A stretch of 64,000 nt of DNA from Trichoderma breve (Eukaryota > Ascomycota > Sordariomycetes > Hypocreales > Hypocreaceae). Both the position numbers and the translations under genes were made by a program. The stretch is from the NCBI RefSeq assembly GCF_028502605.1, contig NC_079235.1:2170001-2234000 (forward strand), written 5' to 3'. Positions 24,801 through 39,236 of this stretch are shown here, in pieces. Below the pieces are notes generated by a model, which saw only the letters and a program-made list of their open reading frames with translations, was not told the origin of the DNA and ran no database searches. Each line of letters opens with the position of its first letter. Positions within the stretch are counted from its first letter, which is position 1.

Positions 24801-27800
24801 TTTTAAGTCGACGCCTCATTTCTTTTTTTCTTTTTTCTGGTCTTCTTTTTTCTATTGTACTCGTACCAAGTAGCATTGACGGACGCCCGAATACGTAAAA
24901 ACGGCGCATGAATAACAACAACCATGCAAGAGGACAACCCCCGGCAAGCCCAGCTGCGAGCCCAAAGACACGGCACTGGAAAGCCGGGGGCCACGATGGC
25001 ATGTTGATGCGGCACGATGTTTCAGCTCGGTAGCATTTGATTTCGTTTCTTTCTTTTTTTTCCTTTTGATTCCTTTTTTTCCAAGCTTGATCCCTCAGCT
25101 TCCCCCGCGTCTGGAGATAACGCACGTTCGCCTCGAGAATATGCAACGGGGAGCCCGGGACGTTACGGAGAACCTGGGCGGCTTTATGCTAGTCTACGCA
25201 TTTATCTTGTAGTCTAACTTGTATAGCTGCGAAATGCAACGGCAACGGACGCCATTGGGTCGTCTATTCTTGCGTGATGCAGGGAGGCGCGCCAGAGAGA
25301 AAACAGGATATCTGAGAAGGGGGTTTATCTTGCTGTTCAAAAACTTGACAGCTTTTTAGCAAAACAAACGGCGCCACGGTAGCGGATCGGAAATGCGTGT
25401 CTCAAAAATAGAGGCGATATTGGGGCTTGCAGAAGGGGAGAGGAGCTTGGAAGGCCCTTGTTCAGCCACTTGAAGCTCCCGTGACTTGCGGCCCTGCCTT
25501 GTCAGCCCATGTGAATGATGAATGATGAAAATCAACCAATTACCGCGGTTCTGGTAGTCCTGACAAAGCAAATTTACCATTTTCAGCTCGCCAAAAATTC
25601 CCAAAGCCAGCTCGACCTTTCCGGGCTTTCGTATATTACAGCCAATGAGTAGCTGTGGAAGCGGCCGCAGCGAGTTTCAATAGCAGACGCACCGCCTACT
25701 TTGCGGAAATTGTTTGCTCGCCATTATTTTCTTTTTGGGCTTCTTTTCCGTCCATTCAAACGAAGCTCATTTCCAAGGGAGCTTTTCTGCTCTTCCCGCA
25801 TTATTCTAGTCATGTGTTGAAAAAGAAAAAAAAAATTAAACCAACCGCGGCCCTGCTTTCTGATCCAGCTGTCAAACCAATAACCTCTGCACACACATAC
25901 ACACTTCACTCCGCCATGAGAGGAAACGACGCCGTCCCTCCACACCCCCTGCTTTGAGCTTCCTGTGACAAGAGACCCTCCTGATTCGCTTGATTCCGGC
26001 GGGCAGCCGAATCGGGGCAGACACGCACACACTTCCTGCAAAATGCGCAACCCGGCAGCCGGTCCGGAGGCCCTAGCGTGTCCTGCTGTCGCGCCCTAGC
26101 GCTTCTTCCCGTTGGGCCATGAGATGTGAATCAGCAGGAGGAATTGGTGTGTGTGCGTTGCGTGTGAGAGAAAGAGTCCCGAGGAAGTGCAAAACCCCAA
26201 GCAGGCTAGTTCGTGATGGGAGTGAGGTGGGTGGTGGTGACGGCTCAAGTGCAGGTGCCGTGTCGCTATTTTGCACCAGCAGGCACAGCTCCTTACAGAT
26301 GCGAGCGAATGAAGGCCGTCATCACATATTACGTATGGAGAATATTGATGCAAGGCATGTTGAATGTTGGCAACCCGTAAGCGGGGCTGGCCGCCCCTCT
26401 GCTCTCTGTTTACATGTGAAATTCTCCTCAGGACCTGTTTTGCTTCTCTAAATCGCCGTATATTTGGTGTTTTCGGTAATGTAATGCGGAAAATCCTCCG
26501 TCTCATGTGCCCGAAGGTGTACAGCGCGCATACGTATACATGAAAGCATGTCAAAGGGCTATCCGCGGTGATGAATAATACGTAAGTCGTAGAATGGTTA
26601 CCCTTCCAAGACAAGTTCGAACTATACCCCTTGAACCTTGACTGAACAACTGACACCAGCTCCGGCCAACTAAATTATGCTAAAAACTATGGATGCGTCC
26701 GCACCGATCAGCCGAAGCCTCAAATCACTTTACTGCGACCCGCTAGATTCCCCCGTGAGCTGGGCACGATCGCGGGCGGCCCAACCTTGGTCTGTCACAT
26801 ATGATAGAAACGGGCGAGATGATACACCCAATTTACGAAGGGCACTACTACGCACCACAGCCCGGCGGGTGGGCGTGTTTCCTCCTTGCTTATTAGCACA
26901 GTGGCGGAAACAAAGGCCTTATAAGGGAATAAGCAAAGAAAAAAGAAAAGGGAACAAGCACAATGCATGTGGCCGCCGGAACAATCTCCCGGCACAGCTT
27001 AGGCGTGTGAGGCTGAATCAGGCGGTGATGCGAAGGGAGCTTGTTGCATGTCATGCAATATATTCAAAGGATTGGGCTAGCAATGCCGCTGCTACGCCGT
27101 ATATGCAAGCCCGAAATGCACATGTGTGCTTCGTCACCTTACTGAGAGTTGAGAAGTTGATTGTTTCCTCGAGAGAAGATGGCCTTTCCTCTTTTGGAAG
27201 TATGTTTTTCTCAGGCCCCTGGAACGCAAGGGAGTTCAAAAAGATATCACATATCAGTGTAGCAAATCAAGAAAAAGAAAAAGAGTAAAAAAGGGGGTTA
27301 CAGGACGCAGCTCCTGAACGGTGCCGTTGCAAAGGCTTTTCGCCTCAATCTGTTTTGCACAGATTGGTCCCGTGATGTGTATTGCTTTGTCTCGTCTTCT
27401 TACCACTTGTCCCGCGGTTGCGATTTTGAGTCCCCCGGGCTCTGAGCCCGTCTGGCACAGGCATTGCGCTAGCGGATTGGTCTCGGGATTTTCATACCAA
27501 ACAGTCTCATCGCCCCAGGGTCTCGCATCAAGTAAAAAGTATAATGGCATCTGAGACAATTGGTGAATTCTTTAAGCCCGTCATGTGATTTACAGTGAGC
27601 CCCCTTCTCTTGGTGGGTTTGACATGTAGGAGTAGGTTAGATGGCGATCCGGCATGTGTTCGCGGATCACGGAGAGCTTGCCGGGCCGGAGCATCACAAC
27701 CGGACCCTGATTGTGTGTTGGTCGGCACACCCTAGACCTGAACAACAAAATAGGTAATTTGTATTTACTGCGGGTAAGACATCCCTTTGTACTATGTATC

Positions 27801-30800
27801 CTTGAAAGTATGGTTTTATTTTGTTTTATCTTGTTTTTTTATTTTCTCTAGTAATATGACTCAGTGGGTTTGTTTCTTGGTGGCGCTATATTACTCCCTT
27901 GACTCAATTGTGCCTCCTCCCAACCGCGTTTGAAATGCTTGCAGCGCTGATGCTGACGTGGATTACATGCACGCTATTGCATGTATACAAACGATTGGAC
28001 TCCATGCAACAAGCTTCTTTCCCCCGATGCCAAGGAAAGCTGATGCCACTGCTTATCGACGAATTAGCAGCTGAAAGCATGCATAACGACTAAAATAGCT
28101 TATTACAAACCCTCGCGTTGGGATCCTGCATACGCCGCGATCGTGCTGTTGGTCCGTTGCAGCCACCAACTTCCAAGGAAGTCATACACCACAATGCGAG
28201 GGCGGTGGATCGCCGTCGACCAGTCATTAAGCCACCCCAAAGAGAGGACGCTGACGTCTCTAATATTCTATACTGGGCATGGCATAAAACCTGCTTTACA
28301 ATGTCCCGTCATATCTGATATCTTTGTCTCTACCGCATCTAAACACGCTACGTGCGATGAGGCTGAAGGGCAGTGAATGGCTTTGGACGCATCTTCTGCC
28401 CTCGAGAAACCAGCCGAATGAGGACATTTGACTCAGTTTTGGGTAAAAAGCAACGCGGCGCACTGACGCAGCAGCTATTTGGCCGATGTGAGGCCACGCT
28501 CCTGTTTAGGCACATTCCTGCCCTTGTGCCTGGGGGAAACAATGCATTCGGATCGCCAAGCCTGGGGTGCGCTATTCCCGTGTTCCTTGCTGGAAAGGTG
28601 TCCCTTTGTGTTCAGCTGAGAAGCCATGCCAAAGGCGTGCACATATTATAAGGTGCAAAGACGGATATGGCATGATGCTATCTACGGATGTATTCTAGCT
28701 GGGCCACGGTATTATGCTAAATGGAAAGTAATTTTTCCGTGAAGTAGAGCAGGACAACCAGCCACCCCTGGATTGATGTCGAGTGCCTGAGTGCCGATAA
28801 GCGAGAGACGACCTCCAGATCGTATGGCGGGGCACGGATGTATCCCAGGGGTGGCGATGACTTGCTGAAGTGACACAGGATTGAGGGGAATTGAAACAAC
28901 ATGGAGCAATAATTGAGAGGATGTGTGGGGGAGATGGAAATGAGAATGCATTGACTTTAGCAAAAATGATTTATTTATTTTATTTTTATTATTTACACTT
29001 TATTCTCTTCTGATGCATCAGGGGGTACATCTTGGGACGCGCATGCATTGATGAAAGCGTCCATTGCCTTTCACCGACAAGTATAGCATGCGGCGAACTA
29101 TCGAAAAGGCAATTGAGGCGACAAGGCGCATAGGCTTTTGGAGACTCGGTCCTTTTACTTTTGGACCTGACAAATGCTATTTTTATTTTAATTGGGTTTA
29201 TTTCTATTTTATTTTATCGATTTATTGTATTTGTATTTCGCCGTACCAGTGCCTGAAGATCACGAGGCTTAGATATCAAATAACACTGGGTATTTGGAAC
29301 AGTTAGTTGTCACATGACTCCCGCAACTGGACGCAGTGGATATCCCGTTCTCGGAAAATCAATTGTCTAGAACGTGGCCCCCTCTATTGATCAACTGTAT
29401 TGATTCGCGGCCGAGTAATGCATCGACAACTCACGTGAAGCCGCCGTGACAACTATTTCGCACCTATACGCTGGCCAAGAACGAAAAGGAGCGCTGACAA
29501 TCGTCCTTCAGAGCCGCACTTGACGCCGGTCTAGCGCAGTTGGTTCAATCCAGGGTAAACCGTAAGCTGATCGGCGGTCGAGACTCCAACGTGCCTGTGA
29601 ACAGCAGTTCTAGAGCTGCGGCTCAAGCATATCGCAGATCAATTGGCGGGGAAGCTGGTGGCGATATGGAGCACAATGCCCATGCTCTTTGATTCACTTG
29701 CTGGGTATTAGGAAGGTCATTTGTTGCCACTTGATCCAGCAGAATGGCAGGTTACTCCGTATTCGCATAAATCAAGTGCTATTTCGATGTCGGGCCGGGG
29801 TCATCCTGGAGAGAGGGAGCCGAGGCTCGTTTCCGGCAAGGCGCATGGCGCACATCGCTCCAGCGTCCGATGCACGATAGTTTGGCCAACGACACATGCC
29901 ATCCGGTAAGACGAACGTTTTTGCCAAGGTCGGAATCAGCAGACTATCTGGCTTTTGCCATCCCCATTCCCCCATCTCGTGCAATCGAACTACCGCCCCC
30001 CCGCGGGGTAAAACGAGGGTCTATTTCCATTTAGGCACGCTCCTGACATGCCAGAGTTCTCTCGCCGCCGAGGCTAGAGGCACGAGTATATTCCTCTTAC
30101 CCGAATTGCCTCTTTCAGGCATATGTCTGATGACTGATGGAGAAGCCCTTTCTGCTGCGGATTGGCGATGACTCAAGTCAAGGCTCAAGTGGAACACGGA
30201 CACGGCATGAAGTCAAGTGACGGCTGACTAAGGAGGCGAGCACCGTATTCTGCGGTTTAACGGAGACGGCACATGACATGCGCGGAATGCCTTAGGTAAC
30301 GAGCTGTCAAGTTCTGGCAGGTAACGTATTGGCGGGTACGGTACTTGGTCTGTGTACTCGCACTCATTGGAGTGTATTACCTAAGGCGACTAACCTACAG
30401 TACGAGTATTATATCCACCATTATTATTTTCCATTTATTATTTTCCTTCTTGTTAGCGGAATTGGCCTCCCAAGAGGGGCAGCGCGTGGCGGCGAACTCC
30501 TTGGAAGGGGTTTAGCTGCCCAAAAGGGCAATCTAAGCGCTTGGCCGGTATTGACCGAAAAGAACAGGACTGGACTTTGATAATGCCCCTCCACCAGACT
30601 ATCGGTTGATCGTGAGCATTTAGCAGAGCTGGGCGGGGGCAAAGCAAGTAAGTAAGTAGCTGTACAGCAGCTGTGCACGCTGCGTCTAGCTACCGCTGCG
30701 TCTTTGCTACCGGCGAGCTGTTATCAGTATCAAGCCATTTCGCATGTGCAAAACAGAAGGACATATGAACGAGCGGGCGAATTACTGCAAACATGATTCT

Positions 30801-33400
30801 ACGGCCGAGTGGCTTGCTTGAACAGGCCTCTTTGGCCTTTGGCGCAAGCAGAAGTGCCCAAGGGAATTGAGCGAAAAGCGGGGAGGTTCGCCAGGGAACT
30901 TCTTCAACGTTCTTCTGGAACATGCAGGGCGGTTTCTTCAGCCTGGCCAAGGGGGGGAGCTGCATCGGACCGCCTTTTTCTCTCTCATTTTGCACCTGCG
31001 TGTGTACAGTACTTTCACTCACTCACTCACACACACTCGCATATCCCGTAATGCGTGTGAATGACACGCCGGTTTCTTGGGAACCTCTCGGATGGCCGTC
31101 TAATCTTAGCTCGGCCGCAACCCCATGACTCGGGTCGAAACAGCTATCGCCAAAGTCAAAGCCAAAGCATGGCACAGCTGGGCATAATTTCCTTCTAGAA
31201 GCCCGCACTAGTTGGCCGACGATCCCCTTGATTGTGTCAAGAATTCTGTCTGCCTAGGAAGAGAGGGGGCGCGTTTGAGAGCATTTTTCGGCCCCGCAGC
31301 CGGAGTAGCGCATCAACAAGTTGGATGAGGCTACTGAGCTTCACGCGCGCTGGTCATTGGCCCTTGGATCAAGCCTTGTGGTTCTTTCGATGGACATGCA
31401 GGGACCCCCTGCGGTGCTAGACAATGATCAGGCCCGAGCAATGAACCGAGTGAAAACCGAAGTCGCGATTCATTCGTGGGCACGTTTCCCGGCGTGGACG
31501 CTGAACGGAGGGAAATACGGTCAAACTGGCGGAGAGGACTTTGGAGACGGGAGTGAATACTGCTGGCAATACCTTGTCAGCGTGTACCTGACCTGTGCTT
31601 GGCCACCGTTTGGATGCTCCTCACTCCCCCCCAGTCTCGTCCTTCATGCGCTGCCGGTACTCTGCCCGAGTTCTTGGGATGGGAACAAAATTGAAAAGCC
31701 CACATGTTCTGCGCCACACGGGGCATGTCAACGCCGCCACCCGTGTCATCCCGACAGTCCGACTGGATCCGACGACGCAATAGAGGAGAACCCAGCCTGT
31801 GGATAACCTCACTGTGCGTTCTTTGCATACTCGTGGACACATTTTGTATTTTCCCCATCGTCCCAGTGAAAAGTATCCGTCATGTGGGCACGCAGCGTAA
31901 ATAAGAGCCTGAGAGAAAAGGCTGAAATGGAGACTGGACTGGGATTCAGCCAACATTAACGGACAATTACAATTTTGCATGTGTCTGGCTACGGGGAAAT
32001 GGGGCCCGGGAGGGAATTCCGGGACGAGGCTCACGAACTGGACGTGGAGCTGCCCACCGCTTGGAGGGCTGTGAAAAAACTGGCGAACCGGTAAAACTGG
32101 TTTTTTGGTTTGTATTGTATTTTGGCTTTTCTCATTCGAGTTCTTGGCTTCTCTTGGTTCTCATTTCTTGGCTTGAAGCCCATCGTCAAACTCGGGGAAC
32201 TGCCGCATTATGCCAAGTTTCTGCCACGGCGGGTGTCAGTCCGGCTCTTAAGAGAGAGAGAGAGAGACAAGAGAAGACAGTACGAGTACCTTTCGTATTA
32301 TCCATAACGGGGGACCGGCTCCGCAAGCTATGGCTATCAAGACCCTTCGCTTCATCCACTCGTCGGTGGACGAATCCGGGCTCCATCTGGCCTGGCCTTG
32401 GTTTTCTTGAGTGACTTTGACAGAGGTCACTTTTTTCTCCATCGCTGGAGCGGATCCCCGATGCCCACCTGGCTTTTGTATCGAGAAAAAGGCATTGGCT
32501 GGAAAGGATATACGAAGAGGCCCGCGCTAACAGAGGGCCTGGTGGAGAGCAAGTGCAAATGGTGCAATTTTTTCTCGACTCCGTAATTAAGCTAACGATT
32601 GGAATAAAATTTTAATTGTTTGACATGACTTGCGAAAATTAAAATAAAATAAAATGGAAAAAAAGAATTATTCACACCGACTAGGGGAATTTATCCAGCT
32701 TGTGGAATTCTTTTTGCCCGATACTGTACTTGTATAAGGTCCCAGGCACATGGTAAATCACATAATCAAAGTCAAACCCGGCCTACTGCTGCTGCTTCTG
32801 GCTCCCCAACACCGGAATCTCTTCCCCTTTGTTCCACAGGTTGGAACGGAGACTGGCCCGCCCACTTCGGGCCTTTGTGCGAAGTAGCTCCGGACAAACG
32901 CCGTTGAGGGAGCCGACCGTGTTGGACGAATGGCCAACTGTTGAATTGCACTCTGTTTTTGCCTTGTCTTTTGGGTGGCTGGCTTTGAACCCAACTGTAG
33001 AGAGAATCCTATTGTACGTGATGTTTGTAGGGGCGAGTGTATGTGCGCAGAATCACGCTGCGGAAACATCCGGCAGTGCATTGAAGTGTTGGTAGCATGT
33101 ATTGAAGTTGAAATACCCGGAGCCGTATTCTGGCGTGTGCTCGCAACGGCAGATGCGTCTTTGTTGGGCCTTGCGAGTCTCGCTGCATGTATCCAAGGCA
33201 CCCAATGCCACATATTACATACTTATACTAGGCGATGGAGCCCAAACTGAGTGCTCTGTGCTCGTAGGGCTGGCATGCTCGTGGTTACGCGTGGCGAGGC
33301 ATGTAAGTGCAAGTGCAAATGCAAGTGCAGATGTCGCCAGTGGACAAAGGAAACCCGCTCTGTCGTGCATGTCGCGCATCAAAGATCGAGATACCCGCCT
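24801..33400. other. Gene-free stretch with AT tracts and microsatellites
   Basis: Contains (TTTTA)-type tracts near 27813-27850, 28965-29003, 29179-29230 and 32625-32655, a CTCA/CACA microsatellite near 31016-31035, and an AG repeat near 32250-32265. A 203-codon frame at 26677-27288 (+) shows no domain character. A 51 nt tRNA-like element at 29525-29575 is listed separately. No supportable protein gene. Confidence 0.45.
29525..29575 (+). other. Truncated tRNA-like element (A box and B box abutting)
   Basis: Begins GCCGGTC TA GCGC, with a perfect A-box-like TAGCGCAGTTGG (29532-29543) directly overlapping a B-box-like GGTTCAATCC (29542-29551). The terminal heptamers GCCGGTC and GATCGGC can pair in full with one G-U. 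The D-arm partner, anticodon arm and variable loop are missing, so at 51 nt it cannot be a standard tRNA. It may be a tRNA relic with an internal deletion, part of a SINE head, or coincidence. No TTTT terminator follows closely. Confidence 0.25.
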
Positions 33401-33460
33401 TACACGCGTGCTGGATAACAAAAAAAAACATTATGCGTGTCTACGATGAGTCTCACTCGC

Positions 33461-33498
33461 TGCCCTGCCCTGCCCTGCCCTGCCCTGCCCTGCCCTGC
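33461..33498 (+). repeat. TGCCC pentanucleotide microsatellite
   Basis: Seven exact tandem copies of TGCCC, then TGC. It lies in non-coding sequence just after a run of A residues at 33420-33428. A clean pentamer array of this kind is likely to vary in copy number between strains. Confidence 0.95.
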
Positions 33499-36400
33499 TA
33501 TCGATCGAAGGGAGTGAAGAAGAAGGTTTATCACTGTCCTTGAGACAATGCCACGTCAGTAGTTTTCAGGCGTGAGGCATATCGTAATTCACACGAAATT
33601 GAATATGGATTGTGCTTTCCGGTGAACCATGCCCCCGGGAATTAGGTGGCGGGATGAATAGGATTGTGAGGTTTTGGTGGTTTATTGTGACATTTCTCGG
33701 GACGCTCTTGACGAGTGGCAGGGCAGACATGTTTGTTGCCTTTGACTGTTGCATTGCCGTTGGTGGCAGTGAGAAAGGGAGACTTGAAAAGAAAAAAGAG
33801 AATAAAGGAAAACGGAGATGAAAGAATCAATTAAATTAGAATTTAATTTAATTGTAAATGTAATTGTATTATTATCATTATTCATCGTCTGTTGGTCGAG
33901 GCAACCGCGCATGTGTGCTATTATTACCTTTCTTTCTTTTCTGCACTTCCACCATCAAACATCCTGTCCAACAATAAGGCCGCCTCGCTGCCAATGAGGT
34001 TACAGTGGCCGCAGTTCGATTCGCGGCTCCGCAAAGAGGCTGCGAAAAAAGAGGCTTGGAAGAGGCTTGACGGGCTGGCTAATGACGAGTCAAGCAAGTT
34101 TGTTGGTTCGTCTTTGCAACCCATTGTTTCCTCTCTCCCCTATTCTACGGAGCAACAACCTTCTGTGCCGCCATCTGCGTCATTCAATTGACAGAACAGC
34201 CCTCTGCATCGTTTACAAAGCAGGGCAGGATCGAGACTTTGCGCCCCGAGCGTCTTGCATTGGCCTGCCTATTGATCTCCCGGCATCTCCCTTGCGCTAT
34301 GCCTCCTGCCAGGCACGATGTCAGGCCAGCAAGTGTTGGATGAGCTGCTCTATTCGTCGTTTCTTTTTTTGCTTTTCGTTTCTGGCGATTGGCTCAGCTT
34401 GGGCACCTCCTCGATGAGGATGGTCCGTCGCCTTGTCCGAGTGGCCTGAGAGCGGCATCATGACCCCGTTCGCCGTGCTGGCCTCCTGCGTCCAACCGCG
34501 GCAGTTCCTGCGGTTTGATACGGAACTGGCAGATGACTGCAAGCTGCATGATGGGGGCCAAGGCCGAACGACAAACACCATGGCCAAGGTACGTTTGTAT
34601 TGGGTGGCAGACCATTTATTCTTTGTCTACATGTACACCAGCTAACGGGGGGCTTTAGATGGAGTGTCTGGCTGGCATGTAAATGGCTCTACGCTAATAT
34701 TGAGAGGCAAGTGTTGGCGATGGCATCGTCATGCCGTCAACGACTTATTCTGTCCAGAAACGGTTCAGCCAGCCGAGACGGTGACCCTTTTGCTGCCAAG
34801 GACAAGGCCCGACGAGGCAAAGGCGAGGCAACGGAATGGCCTCAAATCTTGATGATTCGGGCCCCGAACAGGCGAGTCTCATGTCATGCGTCGCTGCAGA
34901 GCATGCAGAGCAGATACTCGTGATAAGGCTCCATGCCATGGCCATGCCATCTCCGTTGTCCCGCCGCGCTCAAAGGCAAAGGCAAAGGCTGGCACAGTGG
35001 CACAGCCTGACGGGACCGTCTGTTGTTTGCGTTGCTCGAACCGTCCATCAGAAATGCATCAAGTGACCTCGAGCTCCTACGTGGCCGCTGCAGGATGGCG
35101 CCCGCTCCGCCTTCCCCGCCCCTTATCATTTGATGTCCAGAAAGTTATCCGCCACTGCTGCAAATCCAGCCCCCAAGGGTTGGCCAGATGCATCTTCATC
35201 ATGGCCCTCTTAGGCTGTTTCATGACCCTTTGGACATTTTGCCTGGATGCTTCACCGATGGGCTTGGGCTTGGCCCAGCTCAGCGCCAGACACCCCCCGT
35301 GGGGAGGGAGGATCGCTGTCAGATGATGACTGAAACGAGAGAGCGTTGACGATGAGCGCCTGTGACAAACAAGCCAAAGCGAAAGCGAAAGCCAAAGAGT
35401 CGGGGTGCGCGGCTTTGCTCGTGTCGTATCAGGACCATTTGCTCTACTTCGGGCGGATTCGCAGCGCCGCAGATCCCGCGAGCAGGATGCGATGCGTCGA
35501 TTCAGTGGCCAATTCGCAGCAGCTATTTCATACGTGCATACGGAGTACATCAATAGTTATTACTACTGCCCGTATCCCGGGCGAATAATGACGTGGGGAG
35601 CTTTGACAGACAAAAGAGAATTGGCAGATGCCGTCGCCAGTTTCAACTCGGTTATGAGCGTCTCAAATTCAAATCAAAATTACGTTGGCCATCATGACCA
35701 TCCTCTCTCTTCGCAAAACTCTTGGCCCGTAGCCCCCATGTGGCCGCGGAAGTGGCGCTTCAAAATGTCTAACAAGGAGAAAAAAAAAAGGACCTGACAC
35801 TGACGCGACCGGGCCGCACCCGAGAGATCATCTGATCGAATTGAGTTGCTCTGCTTACATGTTATTCTCGCAGGGTCTTTGTGCCTGAGCTGATAGGCGG
35901 CGTCAACTTGGGGGACCCTTGCAAATGTGTTTCTACAGTACTTTGCTTTGCTCTGCTCTCTCATCCTAGAGGAGGGGGTGTCTAAAAAGTGGTGGAATGT
36001 CATCGCTGGAACGAGATCATGTCTTTTTTCATCCAGACACGGGATGTTGTTAGTTTTTCTTCAGCATTTCATCTTAATCAAGCCCCCAGCCAAGGCAAAT
36101 CTCTGCTCGTCACATTGGTGACAAGCCCAAGCCCAAGAAGAAAAAAGCACGCCATTTGTTGACGACTTTGCCGCGTGGGGGCTCTGCTCTTCCTGGTCGC
36201 CGATTGCTCGTTATTCTTGTGATTGCGCCTTGCCTGCTGAGCCCGGATCTGACCAATTGGCGTGGGCGTCTCCCATAATGCGACGGGATACGCGGGCTTC
36301 CCTTCTTCATCACCGAGGTCGCAGCTTTAGCGGGTTTGAAATGGGCTTTGCGAGGGGATCTCGAGGGGGCACGTGTAAGCCGGCGTAGAGCGAGCGACTC

Positions 36401-39236
36401 CGGCATCGCCCGAGAGATTGACATTGTGATGACTCTGTGTGTGTGTATTGATGCATTGATGCTCTATGACAGAATCTCCGAGGTATCAGACATGATCGCA
36501 TGTAAATGATGGCAAATTTCTGCTTTCTCTCTCTCTTGAATACAGTATCCGAGGATGTGAAACGGTAGTTTTCGGGTGGTGTTGGCAGCATCTGATCTTG
36601 CGCTGAGCCGAGCGCTGCTGAGAGTTGAAGCGGATGCAAGGATACACCATCTCAAACGGCACAGCATCAGGGGAATTTAGCTGAGAAGATACTACTACTA
36701 ATGAGAAATAATAATGGTAATATTAATACAATGATTAAAAATTAAAAAAAGAGCCCCCAATCTAGTGTCACCGTCAATTTGTCACTCCATGTGATTTTGT
36801 TTTATGTTTTATTTTATCTATTTCATTTTATATTTATATAAATATAATGTATTTTCATTTACAAATTTTAATCTAGGCATCGGTATCATCCAAGCTACTA
36901 GCCGGTCAAGCTGAGACTGTTCTTCCTCAGGTTACCCTTCCCATCTATTCCTACCTAGAGGGTATCACACGGCAAGATGTGGCTCACTACAGAGTGTGTA
37001 TACAGAGGGTGTAGTACCATGATGAAATTGACTTTTCACATGAACAGAGACAAGTTTTCGAGCCCCCCGGCGTTGCTGCTACTGGGTCAGGGTCGTCGGA
37101 CGAAGCACGTAGCTCTTCAAACGCCCATTTTGTATTTTTGTCCCTCTCTGTTGAACCCCGTGGGAGATTGGCTTTGGCTGCTGGTGTGGTTGAACATGCC
37201 TAGAAGATCAACTCGTATTCATTTTGTGCTTGGGGGCACCATTGACTGTTGTTGTAACCAGCCTTGTTGACCGAACCGTGCCGTCTGTGACTTGGCAGAG
37301 ACTTTGCTGATAACAAACTTCCTAATGCTTTCTGGGGTTCATGTGGCTTTTCTGAACACGGCTGAATCTCTGGACGTACTCAATGACCGCTTGATACTTG
37401 CCACTGTGAACAGCAGAGTTGATATTATGAACCCTTATGAGCTACAACTTCCTTGTCAGCTTGCAACAACATCACTTCGAGTCACAGATGGGATACGAAA
37501 AGGAACTCTGACACGGACGCTATGCGGGTCTCACTTCAGTCTGCTCCAACCTCATCGACCTTTCCTAGACGAGCTCGTCACCGACTTGCTCATCAAGGAA
37601 CCTCCCTGTACCTGTACGCACGCACGATTCTGTCGGCGGGCGTTGCTGCTGCTGCTGCGCTACCCTCCTCTCGCAATCATCATCCAACCCCCTTCATTCT
37701 TAGAGGGCTCAATGGGAAACGCAGGAAGAGAGATGGAAATCTACTGGTCCACGACTTTCTCCCCCCCTTTCTCTCTCCCGATGAATTGAGTATCCCCGGG
37801 GGGCAAGGACATGACCTTCCCTACACGGGTACCGACAGGTGCCCCACGGGGAGATGCTGCAATGAGATGAACTACTCCATGCTTTTTTTCACTCTTTTGT
37901 GGAGTGTAAGCGGGAGAAAGTTGTTTCTCGCCCAACCAAACCTGCCCATGAACCTGGGGAGAAAGAGTTTCACAGTCAAGATGTCGCCGAGACGGGAAGC
38001 CGCTGTGAGAAGGCAACTTGTTTGGTTCAACGGGAGGATGTACAAGCAAACAAAATCATACCCCTCCTCTCGTCTTTCTTACCCACAGGCAGAAGGATGA
38101 GCGAAATGAAAGCGTGTCACAGCGACGAAAAAAAAGGAGGCGCGGACCAAGCCCATTTCCCTCTCTCGAGATTGATCATGTGGCCCTTAGATCCCCGAGG
38201 GCCATGTCAATTTTTTGTTCTTCCTTCTCTCTTATCGCTCTGGATTGGATTTCTCTTCTGTTGAATGGTGTCTGTGTCATTCATTACATATGGACGGGCT
38301 GAGGCTGGCTTGGAAAGTAAGATGGGGGTGAATATGCGGCTGTGAATCATTTGCTGGAAGACAAGGCGAGACACGTAATGTAATTCTCGTCTGTCTCTTC
38401 CTTGTCGAAAAGACACCGATGGAAAGTTTAAGCGGCGTGACTTTTCTTTTCCTTTTTTCTTTTTCTTTTTTTCTTTTACCTTAAATTCCATTTTCTGTAT
38501 TCGGCCCCCGGATTGGACTGGCTGGTGCAAGACTTGTTCCTCGTGATGCCCGGATGACACTTGGCGAAGGAACAGCAGGGAGAGACATTCTTTTCCCGTT
38601 CTAAAAGTAGACTCATCTTTCAGCGAGAAATCGGAGTCGAGACCCTTGGAAAGATTCGGGCGTGAGCGAGTGACTGACCTGCTGCATACCGGACGAGCAA
38701 GAGACCATTGTAACAAAGAAAAATGAGCCACAACGGTACACGCAACTTTCACACGACCTGCGCCAGCGTCGTACCGTGGATTGCCAGACCCTACCGGGTA
38801 CTTCCTCTCCCGTCTTTCTCTCGCAGAGCATTGACTCGGCCTCCACGCGATGGGCGGACAATCTTAGACCGGTTCGTGTCTCACATATGCCCTACCGGAA
38901 CAGCCACTGCTCATCACACCGACTCTTTGAAGACTGCCGGCCTCAGCTCGACCCCGAGAGTGAGCGTGACCCTGCTTTTGTTTCTGATTTTTTTTCGGAG
39001 GGGGGCGTGCTTTTCATTCGGGTTCTCTGCTTTTCGGCCCCGTCTTGGCAGTCTGTGCGACCGACAAGAAAAAGGGCTGGAGAGATAGTTGGGAGGGGGA
39101 GTGTGTCGTTTTGCCTAGCTGCTGCTGCTGCTGCGCGCGCGTGTCTGTCCATACCGTCTTTTTTCGTTGGAAATTGAGAGTGTTGGTGTAAGCCGGCATC
39201 TGCGGTGTTACGGCATGATGATCATGATGCGCTGAA
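33499..39236. other. Gene-free stretch
   Basis: Holds AT-rich tracts at about 33830-33885, 36692-36755 and 36793-36870, and a GCGAAA/GCCAAA-type short repeat near 35375-35397. Frames of 165 and 215 codons overlap at 37292-38100 (+); they have no recognisable domains and contain compositional runs. No supportable gene. Confidence 0.45.
36793..36870. repeat. AT-rich (TTTTA)-type tract
   Basis: About 78 bases made almost wholly of A and T, with repeated TTTTAT units, embedded in mid-GC sequence. It is one of the longer members of a set of similar tracts scattered through the gene-free intervals. Function is unknown. A nucleosome-depleted or replication-origin-like role is only a possibility. 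Confidence 0.7.

Noticed and set aside
34000..34035. GTTCGATTC string resembling a tRNA T-loop
   Set aside because: The stem does not pair with correct spacing and no A-box lies at a suitable distance upstream.
37292..38100. Overlapping frames of 165 and 215 codons
   Set aside because: Overlap each other in different frames, contain compositional runs and no family signature.
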